Shown here: positions 17,157 through 25,463 of the stretch, piece by piece
How the letters are laid out: each line of letters starts with the position of its first letter
Numbering within the stretch: the stretch's first letter is position 1
Assembly (NCBI GenBank): GCA_024640845.1
Contig: JAHEEE010000008.1
Span: forward strand, 1-64,000
DNA: 64,000 bases
Reading direction: 5' to 3'
Source: Myxococcales bacterium
GTDB lineage: Bacteria > Myxococcota_A > Polyangia > Polyangiales > Houyiibacteriaceae
Notes under the pieces: model-generated
What the model saw: the letters and a program-made list of their open reading frames with translations, nothing else
The model's database searches: none
Told to the model about the DNA's origin: nothing
Made by a program: the position numbers and the translations under genes

Positions 17157-17795
17157 CTAGCTCGTTCCGAGGTCGTAGATCTCTCGGATCTTCGCGAGGA
17201 TGCTTTCGAACGGGATCTTGAGGTCGTGCAAAACCCCGTCGCTGATGTCGTACACCCAACCATGCACCTCGGGATACCCCTCGCTCAAGTACGTCTTCTG
17301 AACCACCGCTGTCTTGATCACGTTGATGGCCTGTTCCTGCACATTGAGCTCGATGAGACGTCGGTAGCGGGCTTCGTCATCCTCGATCGCATCCAACTCG
17401 TTCTGGTAGAGACGATAGACATCGCGAATTTCACGGAGCCAGCCGTTCAGGATGCCGAGGTCGGCGGCCTGCATCGCTGCCTTGACACCACCGCAGCCGT
17501 AGTGGCCGCACACGACGATGTGTTTTACGCTCAGATGAGCCACCGCGTACTCGATGACCGACTGCGCGTTGATGTCGGTGTTGACGACGAGATTGGCGAC
17601 GTTCCGGTGAACGAAGACTTCTCCCGGAATCAAGCCCATGATTTCGTTGGCGGGGACACGACTGTCGGCGCACCCGATGAAGAGGAAGTCGGGGTCTTGT
17701 CCGCCGGAGAGCCGCTTGAAGAAATCGGGATCCGCGTCTGTCTTCTCCGCGACCCATCGGCGATTGTTTTCGAAGACCTCATCGTAGCTCGGCAT
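17157..17795 (-). CDS. can: Beta-class carbonic anhydrase
   Basis: A 212-residue enzyme for reversible CO2 hydration. Zinc ligands and the catalytic dyad are visible: Cys42, Asp44 and Arg46 in CADSRVP, and His98 and Cys101 in HYGCGG. These match the plant/E. coli Can type. I chose the ATG at 17795 because the fold begins there (MPSYDEVFENNRRW); a longer open frame upstream to 17963 is basic, unlike the family, and runs into the divergent CorA gene. Its stop is 13 bp from the convergent UMF1 stop. It likely supplies bicarbonate for carboxylation reactions and pH balance. Confidence 0.94.
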   Translation of the reverse strand: MPSYDEVFENNRRWVAEKTDADPDFFKRLSGGQDPDFLFIGCADSRVPANEIMGLIPGEVFVHRNVANLVVNTDINAQSVIEYAVAHLSVKHIVVCGHYGCGGVKAAMQAADLGILNGWLREIRDVYRLYQNELDAIEDDEARYRRLIELNVQEQAINVIKTAVVQKTYLSEGYPEVHGWVYDISDGVLHDLKIPFESILAKIREIYDLGTS

Positions 17796-17896
17796 CGGTC
17801 CGATTATCGGCGTCTGAGGTCTCCCGTCTAGCCCCATCTCCTCTTGATGAGCACAAATTGCGGTCAAGCAGGCTCGGAGGCTACCCTCAGCGTGCA

Positions 17897-18859
17897 ATGG
17901 AAACCCTTTGTCATGAGCTTGGTCACGACGGACGCCTCTCCGCCGTTGCTCTGAGCGACGCACTCGGGCGCTGGCGCAGTGGGGACGGGGCGTTTTGGCT
18001 CGACCTCGAGGCGTATGATGAGACTTCGCTTCGAGCCCTCCTCACACAAATCGAGGTCAACGAGTTCCTGAAGAACCGATGTCTTCGTTCAGGCTTCACC
18101 ACCGTCGTGGTTTCCAGCCATCAAGGCACGTTCGTGAATGTGATGGTCTTTGCGGATCGGAGCTGTACCCGGAGGGTGCCTGTGAGCGCGCTTGCGCTGC
18201 GGAACCTCCTGATCACGATGAAGTCCGAGCCCATCGAGGAGCCGGTATCGATACCCGATGCCATCCAAAGCCTCGAGATGAGCGCGCTCAACACAGAGGC
18301 CGTCTTGTGCGCGGTTCTGTTCGAGCACGCGATGGTCACGGGACGCCAGGCACACGCACTTCGAGAAAGCGTTCTCGAGCTTGGGGAGCGCATGGATCGT
18401 GATGTCGAGAGCGTGAGCCCCGAAGAGCTCGAAGATCTCGTCCACTCGATTTTGCTCACCCTCGCGGTCGCCGACGAACAGGCCGAGGCATTCGCGCTCC
18501 TGCCCAACGCACGAAGCGATGGGTTCCACGCCACTGAGATCCAATCGTCGCTCGGCCTCTTGGACACCGGGGCGGCATCGACCGAACGTCTCGCGCGGCG
18601 CCTCGACGATCGAATGGAGAACCTGGTTCGCCGCAAGCAAGACTACAAGCAAGTGCTCCTCAATCGCAGAATCGCGATGCTCACGATTCTCTCCGCGATC
18701 TTCATGCCGCTGACCTTGCTCACTGGCATTTGGGGTATGAACTTCGAGCACATGCCCGAGCTCGATAACCCCTACGCTTACCCGGCGGCCCTCGGGCTCA
18801 TGGCGACGCTCGGCCTCGGCGGCGCTTGGGCGTTCTACAAGCGCGGCTGGTTCGGTTAG
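17897..18859 (+). CDS. CorA-family divalent cation transporter
   Basis: A 320-residue protein of CorA layout: a cytoplasmic alpha/beta domain (1-~140), a long helical stalk (~145-255), then two C-terminal transmembrane helices (~259-279 and ~295-314). The selectivity motif GMN is at 280-282 in GIWGMNFEHMPEL, and the C-terminus is basic (KRGWFG), as usual. The ATG at 17897 starts the domain; an upstream start at 17858 would add 13 basic residues. CorA proteins are pentameric Mg2+ (or Co2+/Ni2+/Zn2+) channels; which ion is carried here is not clear. It is divergent from the carbonic anhydrase across ~100 bp. Confidence 0.88.
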   Translation: METLCHELGHDGRLSAVALSDALGRWRSGDGAFWLDLEAYDETSLRALLTQIEVNEFLKNRCLRSGFTTVVVSSHQGTFVNVMVFADRSCTRRVPVSALALRNLLITMKSEPIEEPVSIPDAIQSLEMSALNTEAVLCAVLFEHAMVTGRQAHALRESVLELGERMDRDVESVSPEELEDLVHSILLTLAVADEQAEAFALLPNARSDGFHATEIQSSLGLLDTGAASTERLARRLDDRMENLVRRKQDYKQVLLNRRIAMLTILSAIFMPLTLLTGIWGMNFEHMPELDNPYAYPAALGLMATLGLGGAWAFYKRGWFG

Positions 18860-18895
18860 GCTTCAGCGAGTAGAGGATGCGAGAGAGCGAGCCGC

Positions 18896-20512
18896 ATGCA
18901 TGAGTACGACTACATCGTGGTGGGCTCGGGGTCGGCCGGTGCGATCATTGCCGCCCGTTTGGCGGAGGACCCGGGCACGACGGTGCTATTGCTCGAGGCT
19001 GGCGGCAGCGACCGCACGACTTTCGTTCGTAAGCCCGGGATGATCAGCCTCGTCCATCAGATCGAACCGCTCAAGAAGAAGCTGGATTGGGGCTTCCACA
19101 CCGTCCCGCAACAGAGCTTGAATGGCCGTCGTATCACTTTCACGCGCGGGAAGGTGGTCGGAGGATCGAGCTCCGTCAACGGCATGATCTATCTTCGGGG
19201 GAACAAACAGAACTACGATGACTGGGCGGCCCGGGGTTGTGAAGGATGGAGCTTTGCTGACGTCCTTCCCTTCTACAAGAAGCTCGAAGACCACCAGGAC
19301 GGAGAGAGCGAGTATCACGGTGAGGGCGGCCCTATTCGCGTGAGCCGTCATCCCGACGATGAGCTCAGCCCAGTTTCTATTGCGTTCCTCGACGCCGTTG
19401 CCGACGTCTGCGACGTCCCCATTCTCGATGATTTCAACGGCGCGAATCAAAACTGCGCGAGCATTCTCCAGATGTCGTGCGCGAGCGGAGCGCGGAGCGG
19501 AACCGGGGAGGGGTACGTGCAGCCAAGCCTTCTCAGGCCGAACTTCAGCCTCGAGATGCGGGCGCTAGTTCGGCGAGTGGTCATCGAAGGGGGCCGCGCG
19601 CTTGGCATCGAATACGAGCAGGGCGGACAGCAAGTGGTCGTGAAAGCCAATCGCGAAGTCATCCTGTCGGGAGGTGCGATAGGATCCCCACAGATCCTCA
19701 TGCTCTCGGGCATCGGTCCCGCCGACCATCTTCGCGAGCATGGAATCGACGTGGCGCTCGACCTGCCAGGCGTCGGGCAGAACTTACACGATCATCTCCT
19801 CGTACCCTTGGTGTACCGCTCACGCACCAGCCTTCACCGCGGCACGGCCGCACACTTCTTCGGTGGCATGATCAGGGAGTACATGCTGGGCGATAGCTGG
19901 TTTGGGCGAACGGTTTTCGAGGCATGCGCTTTCGTCAGGAGTCAGCCGGCAGCTCGTCTTCCCGACTTGCAGCTTCACACACTCCCTTGGGGCTACCCAG
20001 CACCGAACAGCGACGGCCCCGGGCGCCCCTACGTCGACCCAGGGTATTGTTTTTCGATCCTGCCGACTCTTCTTTACCCAAAGAGCCGAGGAGAGGTGCG
20101 GCTCGCCTCGGCCAACGCAGCGCATGCTCCGCTCATCGACCCCGCGTACCTGAGCGAGCCCGAGGACCTGCAGTTCTTTCTTCGCGCGATTCGGATCGTG
20201 CGCGAGATCTCAGCGCACCCTGTCCTTGGCGACCATCTAGCCGAAGAGCTCGAGCCAGGCGCCGATCGGGTGGGTGACGACGTGCTCATCGACGAGATCC
20301 GTCTCCGCGCCGGTACGGTCTACCACCCCGTCGGTACCTGCAAGATGGGCGTCGACGAGATGGCAGTCGTGGATCCTCGATTGCGCGTTCGTGGGATCGA
20401 AGGGCTACGCGTCGCCGACGCTTCGATCATGCCCGAAGTGACCGGTAGCAACACGAATGCGCCTAGCATGATGATCGGCGAACGGGCCGCTGCGTTGATT
20501 CAAAACGGATAG
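18896..20512 (+). CDS. GMC-family FAD-dependent oxidoreductase (choline/alcohol dehydrogenase type)
   Basis: A 538-residue flavoenzyme. The N-terminal Rossmann motif GSGSAGA is at residues 10-16, followed by the GMC signature region (GKVVGGSSSVNGMIYLRG) and the second signature (SGGAIGSPQILMLSGIG). The catalytic His is in YHPVGTCKMG near the C-terminus, and the end has GSNTNAPSMMIGERAA. It oxidises primary or secondary alcohols to aldehydes or ketones; choline, long-chain alcohols and polyols are all possible. The ATG at 18896 is preceded by a GAGAGAGCGA run. It is convergent with the PLP enzyme gene and overlaps it by 13 bp. Confidence 0.92.
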   Translation: MHEYDYIVVGSGSAGAIIAARLAEDPGTTVLLLEAGGSDRTTFVRKPGMISLVHQIEPLKKKLDWGFHTVPQQSLNGRRITFTRGKVVGGSSSVNGMIYLRGNKQNYDDWAARGCEGWSFADVLPFYKKLEDHQDGESEYHGEGGPIRVSRHPDDELSPVSIAFLDAVADVCDVPILDDFNGANQNCASILQMSCASGARSGTGEGYVQPSLLRPNFSLEMRALVRRVVIEGGRALGIEYEQGGQQVVVKANREVILSGGAIGSPQILMLSGIGPADHLREHGIDVALDLPGVGQNLHDHLLVPLVYRSRTSLHRGTAAHFFGGMIREYMLGDSWFGRTVFEACAFVRSQPAARLPDLQLHTLPWGYPAPNSDGPGRPYVDPGYCFSILPTLLYPKSRGEVRLASANAAHAPLIDPAYLSEPEDLQFFLRAIRIVREISAHPVLGDHLAEELEPGADRVGDDVLIDEIRLRAGTVYHPVGTCKMGVDEMAVVDPRLRVRGIEGLRVADASIMPEVTGSNTNAPSMMIGERAAALIQNG

Positions 20513-21924
20513 GCCTGAATCGTGTCGAGAGCCATGCTCATCAGCATGTGGATGGCTTCAGGCGAATCCATCGGAATTCCAGCGGCCCCGCCGCCGTAGA
20601 TTGCCGAGCTCTTCGGCTCGGAGCCTCGATTTCGGAGCGCGTAGGGCACCGCCTCGCCGAGGTCCGTCGCGAACGCGGCTGCAATTCCTTCCCGGGTCTG
20701 CGGCCGGGTCACACACATGTGAATCGCCGCTGGATGCTGTTGGCCGTTGAAACGCCAGCCTCGCGTCTTCATGAAATCGTTTACGTGATAGATGTTGAAC
20801 TCGTCCGATCGGAACGCGAAGCAGAAAGTAGGCTTGCCCATCAGCGAGAGCTCAGGGTGGCTCTTTACAGAGTCTTGCATTTCGAATGACGTCTCGAAGA
20901 TCTGCTTCGCATATCGGAGATATCCTTCCCGGCCGTATCGCACCATGGCAGCCCAAGTGGCCGCTATGAGCCCACCGGACCTGCTGCCCGCGAGCCCGTT
21001 CGAGGCATAGATGCCGCCCTGCCACATCGGCTCGATGTGATACTGGTGCTTGCGAAAAGACGTGTCCCGATAGAGCACGACCGACGTACCCTTGAGTCCA
21101 TAGCCGAATTTGTGGGTGTCCGCGGAGATCGAGGTGACGCCCGGAAGTCGGAAGTCGAACACGGGAATGTCGTAGCCGAGAGCCTCCCCCCAAGGGAGGA
21201 TGAAGCCGCCGAGACAGCCGTCGACGTGAAGGCCAATGCCGTGTTTCACAGCGAGGTTGGAAAGCTCTTCGATGGGGTCGATCGTCCCGTAGGGATAGTT
21301 CCCAGCGGAACCCACGAGCGCGATGGTGCGTTCGTCGATGTGGTCGCGCACGAAGTCCACATCCACGAGGGTCGTCGCCGGGTTCATTGGGGCGGTGATC
21401 ACGGCGATCCCGAGCAGATGGGCACCCTTTCGAAAAGCCGCATGCGCGGTCTCGGGAACGATGATGTTGGGCCGATCGATTCCGCGTTCGCCGCGCGCCT
21501 TGTCCCGGTAGACCAGGAGTGGGTTGATGATACTTTCCGTGCCGCCGAAACCGACCGCGCCGCATGCCTTGTGCTGCGAGTCGTGCTTCGTCACCGCGCT
21601 GCCGTGCAGCATGTCCACAGCCATCGCGATGATGTCCGACTCGAAGCGCGTCATGCTCGGGCAGATGTCTCGCTGAAGTGAGTTCACGTAGGAGAAGAGT
21701 GAGAACACCGAGTTCAAGAAGTCGTAGTGCTCGTGGTCGCCGCTGTACATCGTGCCTGAGCACCTGCCGTTCTCCCAAACTTGGTCTTCCTTTCTCGCGA
21801 TCGCGCGAAGCTCTTCCAGAATCGAATCCGTCGAACGTCCCTCTTCGGGAAACGTTCGGATCACCCCGTATTCGTCGGCGTACGGATAAAGGCCTTTCAT
21901 CAGCTCTTCGATCGTGTTGCTCAT
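20500..21924 (-). CDS. PLP-dependent sphingosine-1-phosphate lyase-like enzyme
   Basis: A 474-residue group II decarboxylase-fold enzyme of the sphingosine-1-phosphate lyase (SPL) branch. It shows GFGGTESI (PLP phosphate loop, ~126-132), His161 in ETAHAAF (stacks on the cofactor), Asp235 in HVDGCLGGF (pairs with the pyridine N) and the Schiff-base Lys272 in SADTHKFGYGLKG. There is no long N-terminal membrane helix, as in soluble bacterial SPLs. The family cleaves 2-amino-3-hydroxy-1-phosphates into an aldehyde and phosphoethanolamine. Its ATG overlaps the stop of the FGGY kinase by 4 bp (ATGA). A sphingoid-base or amino-polyol phosphate is the likely substrate. Confidence 0.88.
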   Translation of the reverse strand: MSNTIEELMKGLYPYADEYGVIRTFPEEGRSTDSILEELRAIARKEDQVWENGRCSGTMYSGDHEHYDFLNSVFSLFSYVNSLQRDICPSMTRFESDIIAMAVDMLHGSAVTKHDSQHKACGAVGFGGTESIINPLLVYRDKARGERGIDRPNIIVPETAHAAFRKGAHLLGIAVITAPMNPATTLVDVDFVRDHIDERTIALVGSAGNYPYGTIDPIEELSNLAVKHGIGLHVDGCLGGFILPWGEALGYDIPVFDFRLPGVTSISADTHKFGYGLKGTSVVLYRDTSFRKHQYHIEPMWQGGIYASNGLAGSRSGGLIAATWAAMVRYGREGYLRYAKQIFETSFEMQDSVKSHPELSLMGKPTFCFAFRSDEFNIYHVNDFMKTRGWRFNGQQHPAAIHMCVTRPQTREGIAAAFATDLGEAVPYALRNRGSEPKSSAIYGGGAAGIPMDSPEAIHMLMSMALDTIQAYPF

Positions 21925-23483
21925 GATTCGCTCCCAGCATTCAACGCGCGAAATACAGCACGGTTTCTTTTGAACACGCGGACGAACTGCGTGAACATCT
22001 CGTCATATAGGGCCGACACGCCTCCGCGCGGCTCATAAGTGGCGGCGATCGGGACCCGCGTCTCGATTTGGTCGAGCGGCAGCTCTCCGAGTTGATGAAA
22101 GCCGAGCATCGCAACCCCGCGGCTGACGGCGTACTCCGGGTCTGCGAGCTGCTCGACGGGTCGTTTGAAAACGTCGGCAAAGATCTGCGCCCAGGCGGAA
22201 GAAAGAGCGCCGCCCCCATAGAGCTTGATCCGAGATATGTCGCGCTTCGAGAAGCGCGCCACACGGTCTTGGACCCAACGTAGGTTGAACGCCACGCCTT
22301 CGAGCACCGCACGCGCGAGGTGTTCTCGGGTCGTGGTCAGTGAGAGGTTCAAGAACCCGCCGCGGACCTTTCCGTCCTCCGCGGGGGTGATCGAGCCCGT
22401 GAGCCAGGGTAAGAAGAGCACTCCGTCGCTACCGGGGGCGATGCCGGCAATGGCGCGTTCCAGGGCCGCGAATTTCTCTTCAAGGGCGTGGTCACCGAAT
22501 TCGTCGGTCGCGAAGACGAGACGCTCCAGAAAGTATTCGAGCGCACCGCCACCGATACCCGCCTCGGCCATCACGAAGTACCGATCGGGAATCGGGCAGG
22601 GCATGCTGACCAGCGAGTTGATGATGTCGGTCTTTTTGAAGTCTACGTGAGTGATACACACGGCCGTGGTCCCGATCGAGATCCCGGCATGATCACCCGA
22701 GAAGGCGTAGGCGCCGATGCCACCGGCTTGTGTGTCGTTGATGCCTGGGAACACACGCGTATCGCGAGACAGGCCGAGGCGCTCCGCGACCTCGGGGAGG
22801 AGTCGACCGATCGGCTCGTCGACTGGCACGAGCTCCGGAAGCTTCGCCTCGCCGACGCCCGACCACTTCACCAACGCGGGATGATAACCGGACCGTGATC
22901 GCCGATTGTCGGTAAGAAGAAACATGAAGCTCGAACACATGTTTGTCACGAGTCGCCCCGAGAGGCGCGCGGTCACGTAGTCCGTCGGTTCGAGAAACGC
23001 GGCGGTGCGCTCGTATACCTCGGGCCGCGCCAACTTGATGAAGCGCATGTGCGCCATCGAATCCGCTCCGGAAGGAAGTGGTGGGATGCCATGAATCTGG
23101 AGCCAGCGAAGCATCTGCCATGGGTTTGGTTTCATGCCCCGCCCACCGGGGAGCCGCGCAAGAAGTTCCGGGCTGCCCCGCTTGTCCATCCACAGCACCA
23201 TGTTGCCAACCGGCCGGCCATCCACGCCCACCGGCACGATCGACGAGTATTGGCTCGCGCATGCGACCCCGCGGATGACGCTGCGGTCCGAAATCGCGGC
23301 AAGCGCGTCGTCTGCAGCGCCGAGCACCGCATCCCAAACGAGCTCTGGGTCCTGCTCGGCCCCGTTGTCAGGCGTATGGATGGTCGGGACGGTGCGTCGG
23401 CCGATTCCGAGGAGCGACCCGTCGCGCGCGACGACCGCAGCCTTGACGTTCGTCGTTCCTAGATCGATGGCGAGAATTGGCAT
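21921..23483 (-). CDS. FGGY-family carbohydrate (polyol) kinase
   Basis: A 520-residue ATP-dependent sugar kinase. The N-terminal phosphate-1 motif is LAIDLGTTNVKA; the middle region has GINDTQAGGIGAY and ISIGTTAVC (phosphate 2), and the C-terminal domain has YGGGALSSAWAQIFADVF (adenosine/FGGY_C). I chose the ATG at 23483, where the ribonuclease-H-like fold begins; the open frame to 23612 adds 43 basic residues that do not fit the family. FGGY kinases phosphorylate xylulose, ribulose, glycerol, erythritol and similar compounds; the substrate here is unclear. The stop overlaps the start of the S1P-lyase-like gene by 4 bp, so the two products probably act in one pathway: kinase first, lyase second. 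Confidence 0.88.
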   Translation of the reverse strand: MPILAIDLGTTNVKAAVVARDGSLLGIGRRTVPTIHTPDNGAEQDPELVWDAVLGAADDALAAISDRSVIRGVACASQYSSIVPVGVDGRPVGNMVLWMDKRGSPELLARLPGGRGMKPNPWQMLRWLQIHGIPPLPSGADSMAHMRFIKLARPEVYERTAAFLEPTDYVTARLSGRLVTNMCSSFMFLLTDNRRSRSGYHPALVKWSGVGEAKLPELVPVDEPIGRLLPEVAERLGLSRDTRVFPGINDTQAGGIGAYAFSGDHAGISIGTTAVCITHVDFKKTDIINSLVSMPCPIPDRYFVMAEAGIGGGALEYFLERLVFATDEFGDHALEEKFAALERAIAGIAPGSDGVLFLPWLTGSITPAEDGKVRGGFLNLSLTTTREHLARAVLEGVAFNLRWVQDRVARFSKRDISRIKLYGGGALSSAWAQIFADVFKRPVEQLADPEYAVSRGVAMLGFHQLGELPLDQIETRVPIAATYEPRGGVSALYDEMFTQFVRVFKRNRAVFRALNAGSES

Positions 23484-23591
23484 CGCAGCAGCGCTTGGCC
23501 TGAGGGCCGTTGTAGACGAGAATCCGAGACGCGAAAAGCACCGAGTCGCAATACCTGCGCCCCGGATGCTGATCGGCGATACTCTGCTCCG

Positions 23592-25463
23592 ATGACAGCG
23601 AAGCGCGATCATGACCGGGTCGTAGTCCTCGGCGGCGCTTCGGGCGCCTGGGGTGACACTTCGTTTGCTGCGCCCCAGCTGCTCGATTCCGGCCGGTGCG
23701 ACTACATTCTCTTCGAGGCGCTGGCCGAGATCACGATGGCCATTCTGGCGCGAGCCCGCCTCCGAGATCCATCCCTAGGATACGCCACCGACGTGATCGA
23801 GATGATCGGCCGTGACTTGCAGCGCATCGTCGAGCAGCGCGTGCGTATCGTCACCAACGCCGGAGGCGTCAATCCCCGCGCTGCCGCGATCCGGCTCGAG
23901 CGAATCGCCTCCAAAGCGGGCGTATCGCTGCGCGTCGCCTGGGTCGAGGGCGACAACCTGGTAACGCGCATGGAGGAGCTCGCAGCGCTGGGGCTCAAGG
24001 AGATGAGCGACGGCTCGGCCCTGGTCTCAGCGCCGCTGAGCTTCAACGCCTACCTCGGAGCCAGACCGATTAGCGCGGCGTTAGATGCGGGCGCAAACGT
24101 CGTCATCACCGGTCGTTGCGTCGACTCGGCGCTCGCGCTCGGTCCGCTGATCCACGAGTTCGGCTGGGGCACCAAAGATCTCGACCAGCTTGCTCAGGGC
24201 AGCCTCGCAGGCCACTTGCTCGAGTGCGGACCTCAGTCCACCGGCGGCCTGCTCACCGATTGGGAGGACGTGCCGGTCTGGCATGACCTAGGTTATCCGC
24301 TCGCCGAGTGCCGCGAAGATGGGTCGTTCGTCCTCACCAAGCCGGAAGGGACGGGCGGGTTGGTCGACCTTCGGACCGTCTCGGAACAGCTCTTGTATGA
24401 AATCGGTGACCCTTCGGCATATTTGCTTCCCGACGTAACATGCGACTGGAGGTACGTGGATCTCTTGCAGGTGGGACCGGACCGGGTCGAGGTCACTGGA
24501 GCGCGCGGAGAGCCGCCGCCGCCTACGCTCAAGGCGTGCGCACAAGTCATCGATGGCTACAAGGTGCTGGGGTTGGTCTTCATCGGTGGGCGAGACGCGA
24601 CGAGAAAGGCCAAGCGCTTTGGGAGCGACTTCATCCGACGCGCGGAACGCCTCCTCGAGCGCGAAGGTTTCGGGCGGCTTCGAGACGTCGATATCGAGGT
24701 GCTCGGATCCGAGAGCACGTATGGGCCGCACTCTCGTGCCGAAGGTGTTCGAGAAGTCGTCGTCAAGGTCGCACTCCATCACGACAAGCGCGAGGCGCTT
24801 TCGGCGATCGTTCGGGAGCTAGGGTCGTTCGGCATGGCGGTGCCTGGCCTCACCGCCGGCGGCCGGGGCCTCCCGAAACCGACGCCACTCGTTCGTTTGA
24901 AATGCTATCTCATCCCCCGCAATCGATTTCATCCGACGATCCACATCGATGGGTCGACGCTGCACTGCGAAGAGCCGACCCTGCTGGGGCCCGAGCGCCG
25001 CAAGAAAGAAACGCCCGAAGAAGCGCCGCAGCCAATGGCATCGGAATTGGCGGCGGATGAATCAGTCGAGCTTCCGCTCATCGCGTTCGCTCATGCGCGG
25101 AGCGGCGACAAGGGCGACGACGCAAACATCGGTGTTCGCGCGCGCCATGCAGACTTCGTTCCGGTGATCCGCGCCGAGCTCACCGCACGACGAGTCGCCG
25201 CGTGGCTTGCCCATCGAGTGGAGGGATCCGTCGTTCGCTACGAGGTGCCTGGCGTTCACGCATTCAATTTCCTGCTGCACCATGCTCTCGGTGGTGGCGG
25301 GATTTCGTCTCTGCGCTTCGACCCACAGGGCAAAGCGTACGCCCAGCAACTGCTGGACATCCCGGTGCGTGTGCCGACGAGCTGGCTCGGTCACCCCGCC
25401 TTGATGGAGACTCCCGAGGTCGAGCAAGCTCGCGCACAGCGTGCACAGCGGTTAGTACATTGA
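23592..25463 (+). CDS. AtuA-family protein (DUF1446) with fused C-terminal AtuA-like ferredoxin-fold domain
   Basis: A 623-residue protein. The N-terminal ~450 residues are the DUF1446/AtuA domain (VVVLGGASGAWGDTSFAAPQLL, then YILFEALAEITMAIL and ITGRCVDSALALG). A linker with a charged, Pro-rich stretch (~475-500) leads to a ~110-residue C-terminal domain (AHARSGDKGDDANIGV, then ALGGGGISSLR) that in many genomes is a separate gene. AtuA belongs to the acyclic terpene utilisation operon of Pseudomonas, and its biochemical role is not well defined. The acyl-CoA carboxylase and hydratase genes usual in that operon are absent here. Its stop overlaps the TTG start of the following sulfotransferase. 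Confidence 0.85.
   Translation: MTAKRDHDRVVVLGGASGAWGDTSFAAPQLLDSGRCDYILFEALAEITMAILARARLRDPSLGYATDVIEMIGRDLQRIVEQRVRIVTNAGGVNPRAAAIRLERIASKAGVSLRVAWVEGDNLVTRMEELAALGLKEMSDGSALVSAPLSFNAYLGARPISAALDAGANVVITGRCVDSALALGPLIHEFGWGTKDLDQLAQGSLAGHLLECGPQSTGGLLTDWEDVPVWHDLGYPLAECREDGSFVLTKPEGTGGLVDLRTVSEQLLYEIGDPSAYLLPDVTCDWRYVDLLQVGPDRVEVTGARGEPPPPTLKACAQVIDGYKVLGLVFIGGRDATRKAKRFGSDFIRRAERLLEREGFGRLRDVDIEVLGSESTYGPHSRAEGVREVVVKVALHHDKREALSAIVRELGSFGMAVPGLTAGGRGLPKPTPLVRLKCYLIPRNRFHPTIHIDGSTLHCEEPTLLGPERRKKETPEEAPQPMASELAADESVELPLIAFAHARSGDKGDDANIGVRARHADFVPVIRAELTARRVAAWLAHRVEGSVVRYEVPGVHAFNFLLHHALGGGGISSLRFDPQGKAYAQQLLDIPVRVPTSWLGHPALMETPEVEQARAQRAQRLVH

Noticed and set aside
23484-23612. Longer N-terminus for the FGGY kinase
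   Set aside because: The 43 extra residues are basic and precede the first fold strand; they overlap the divergent AtuA start.
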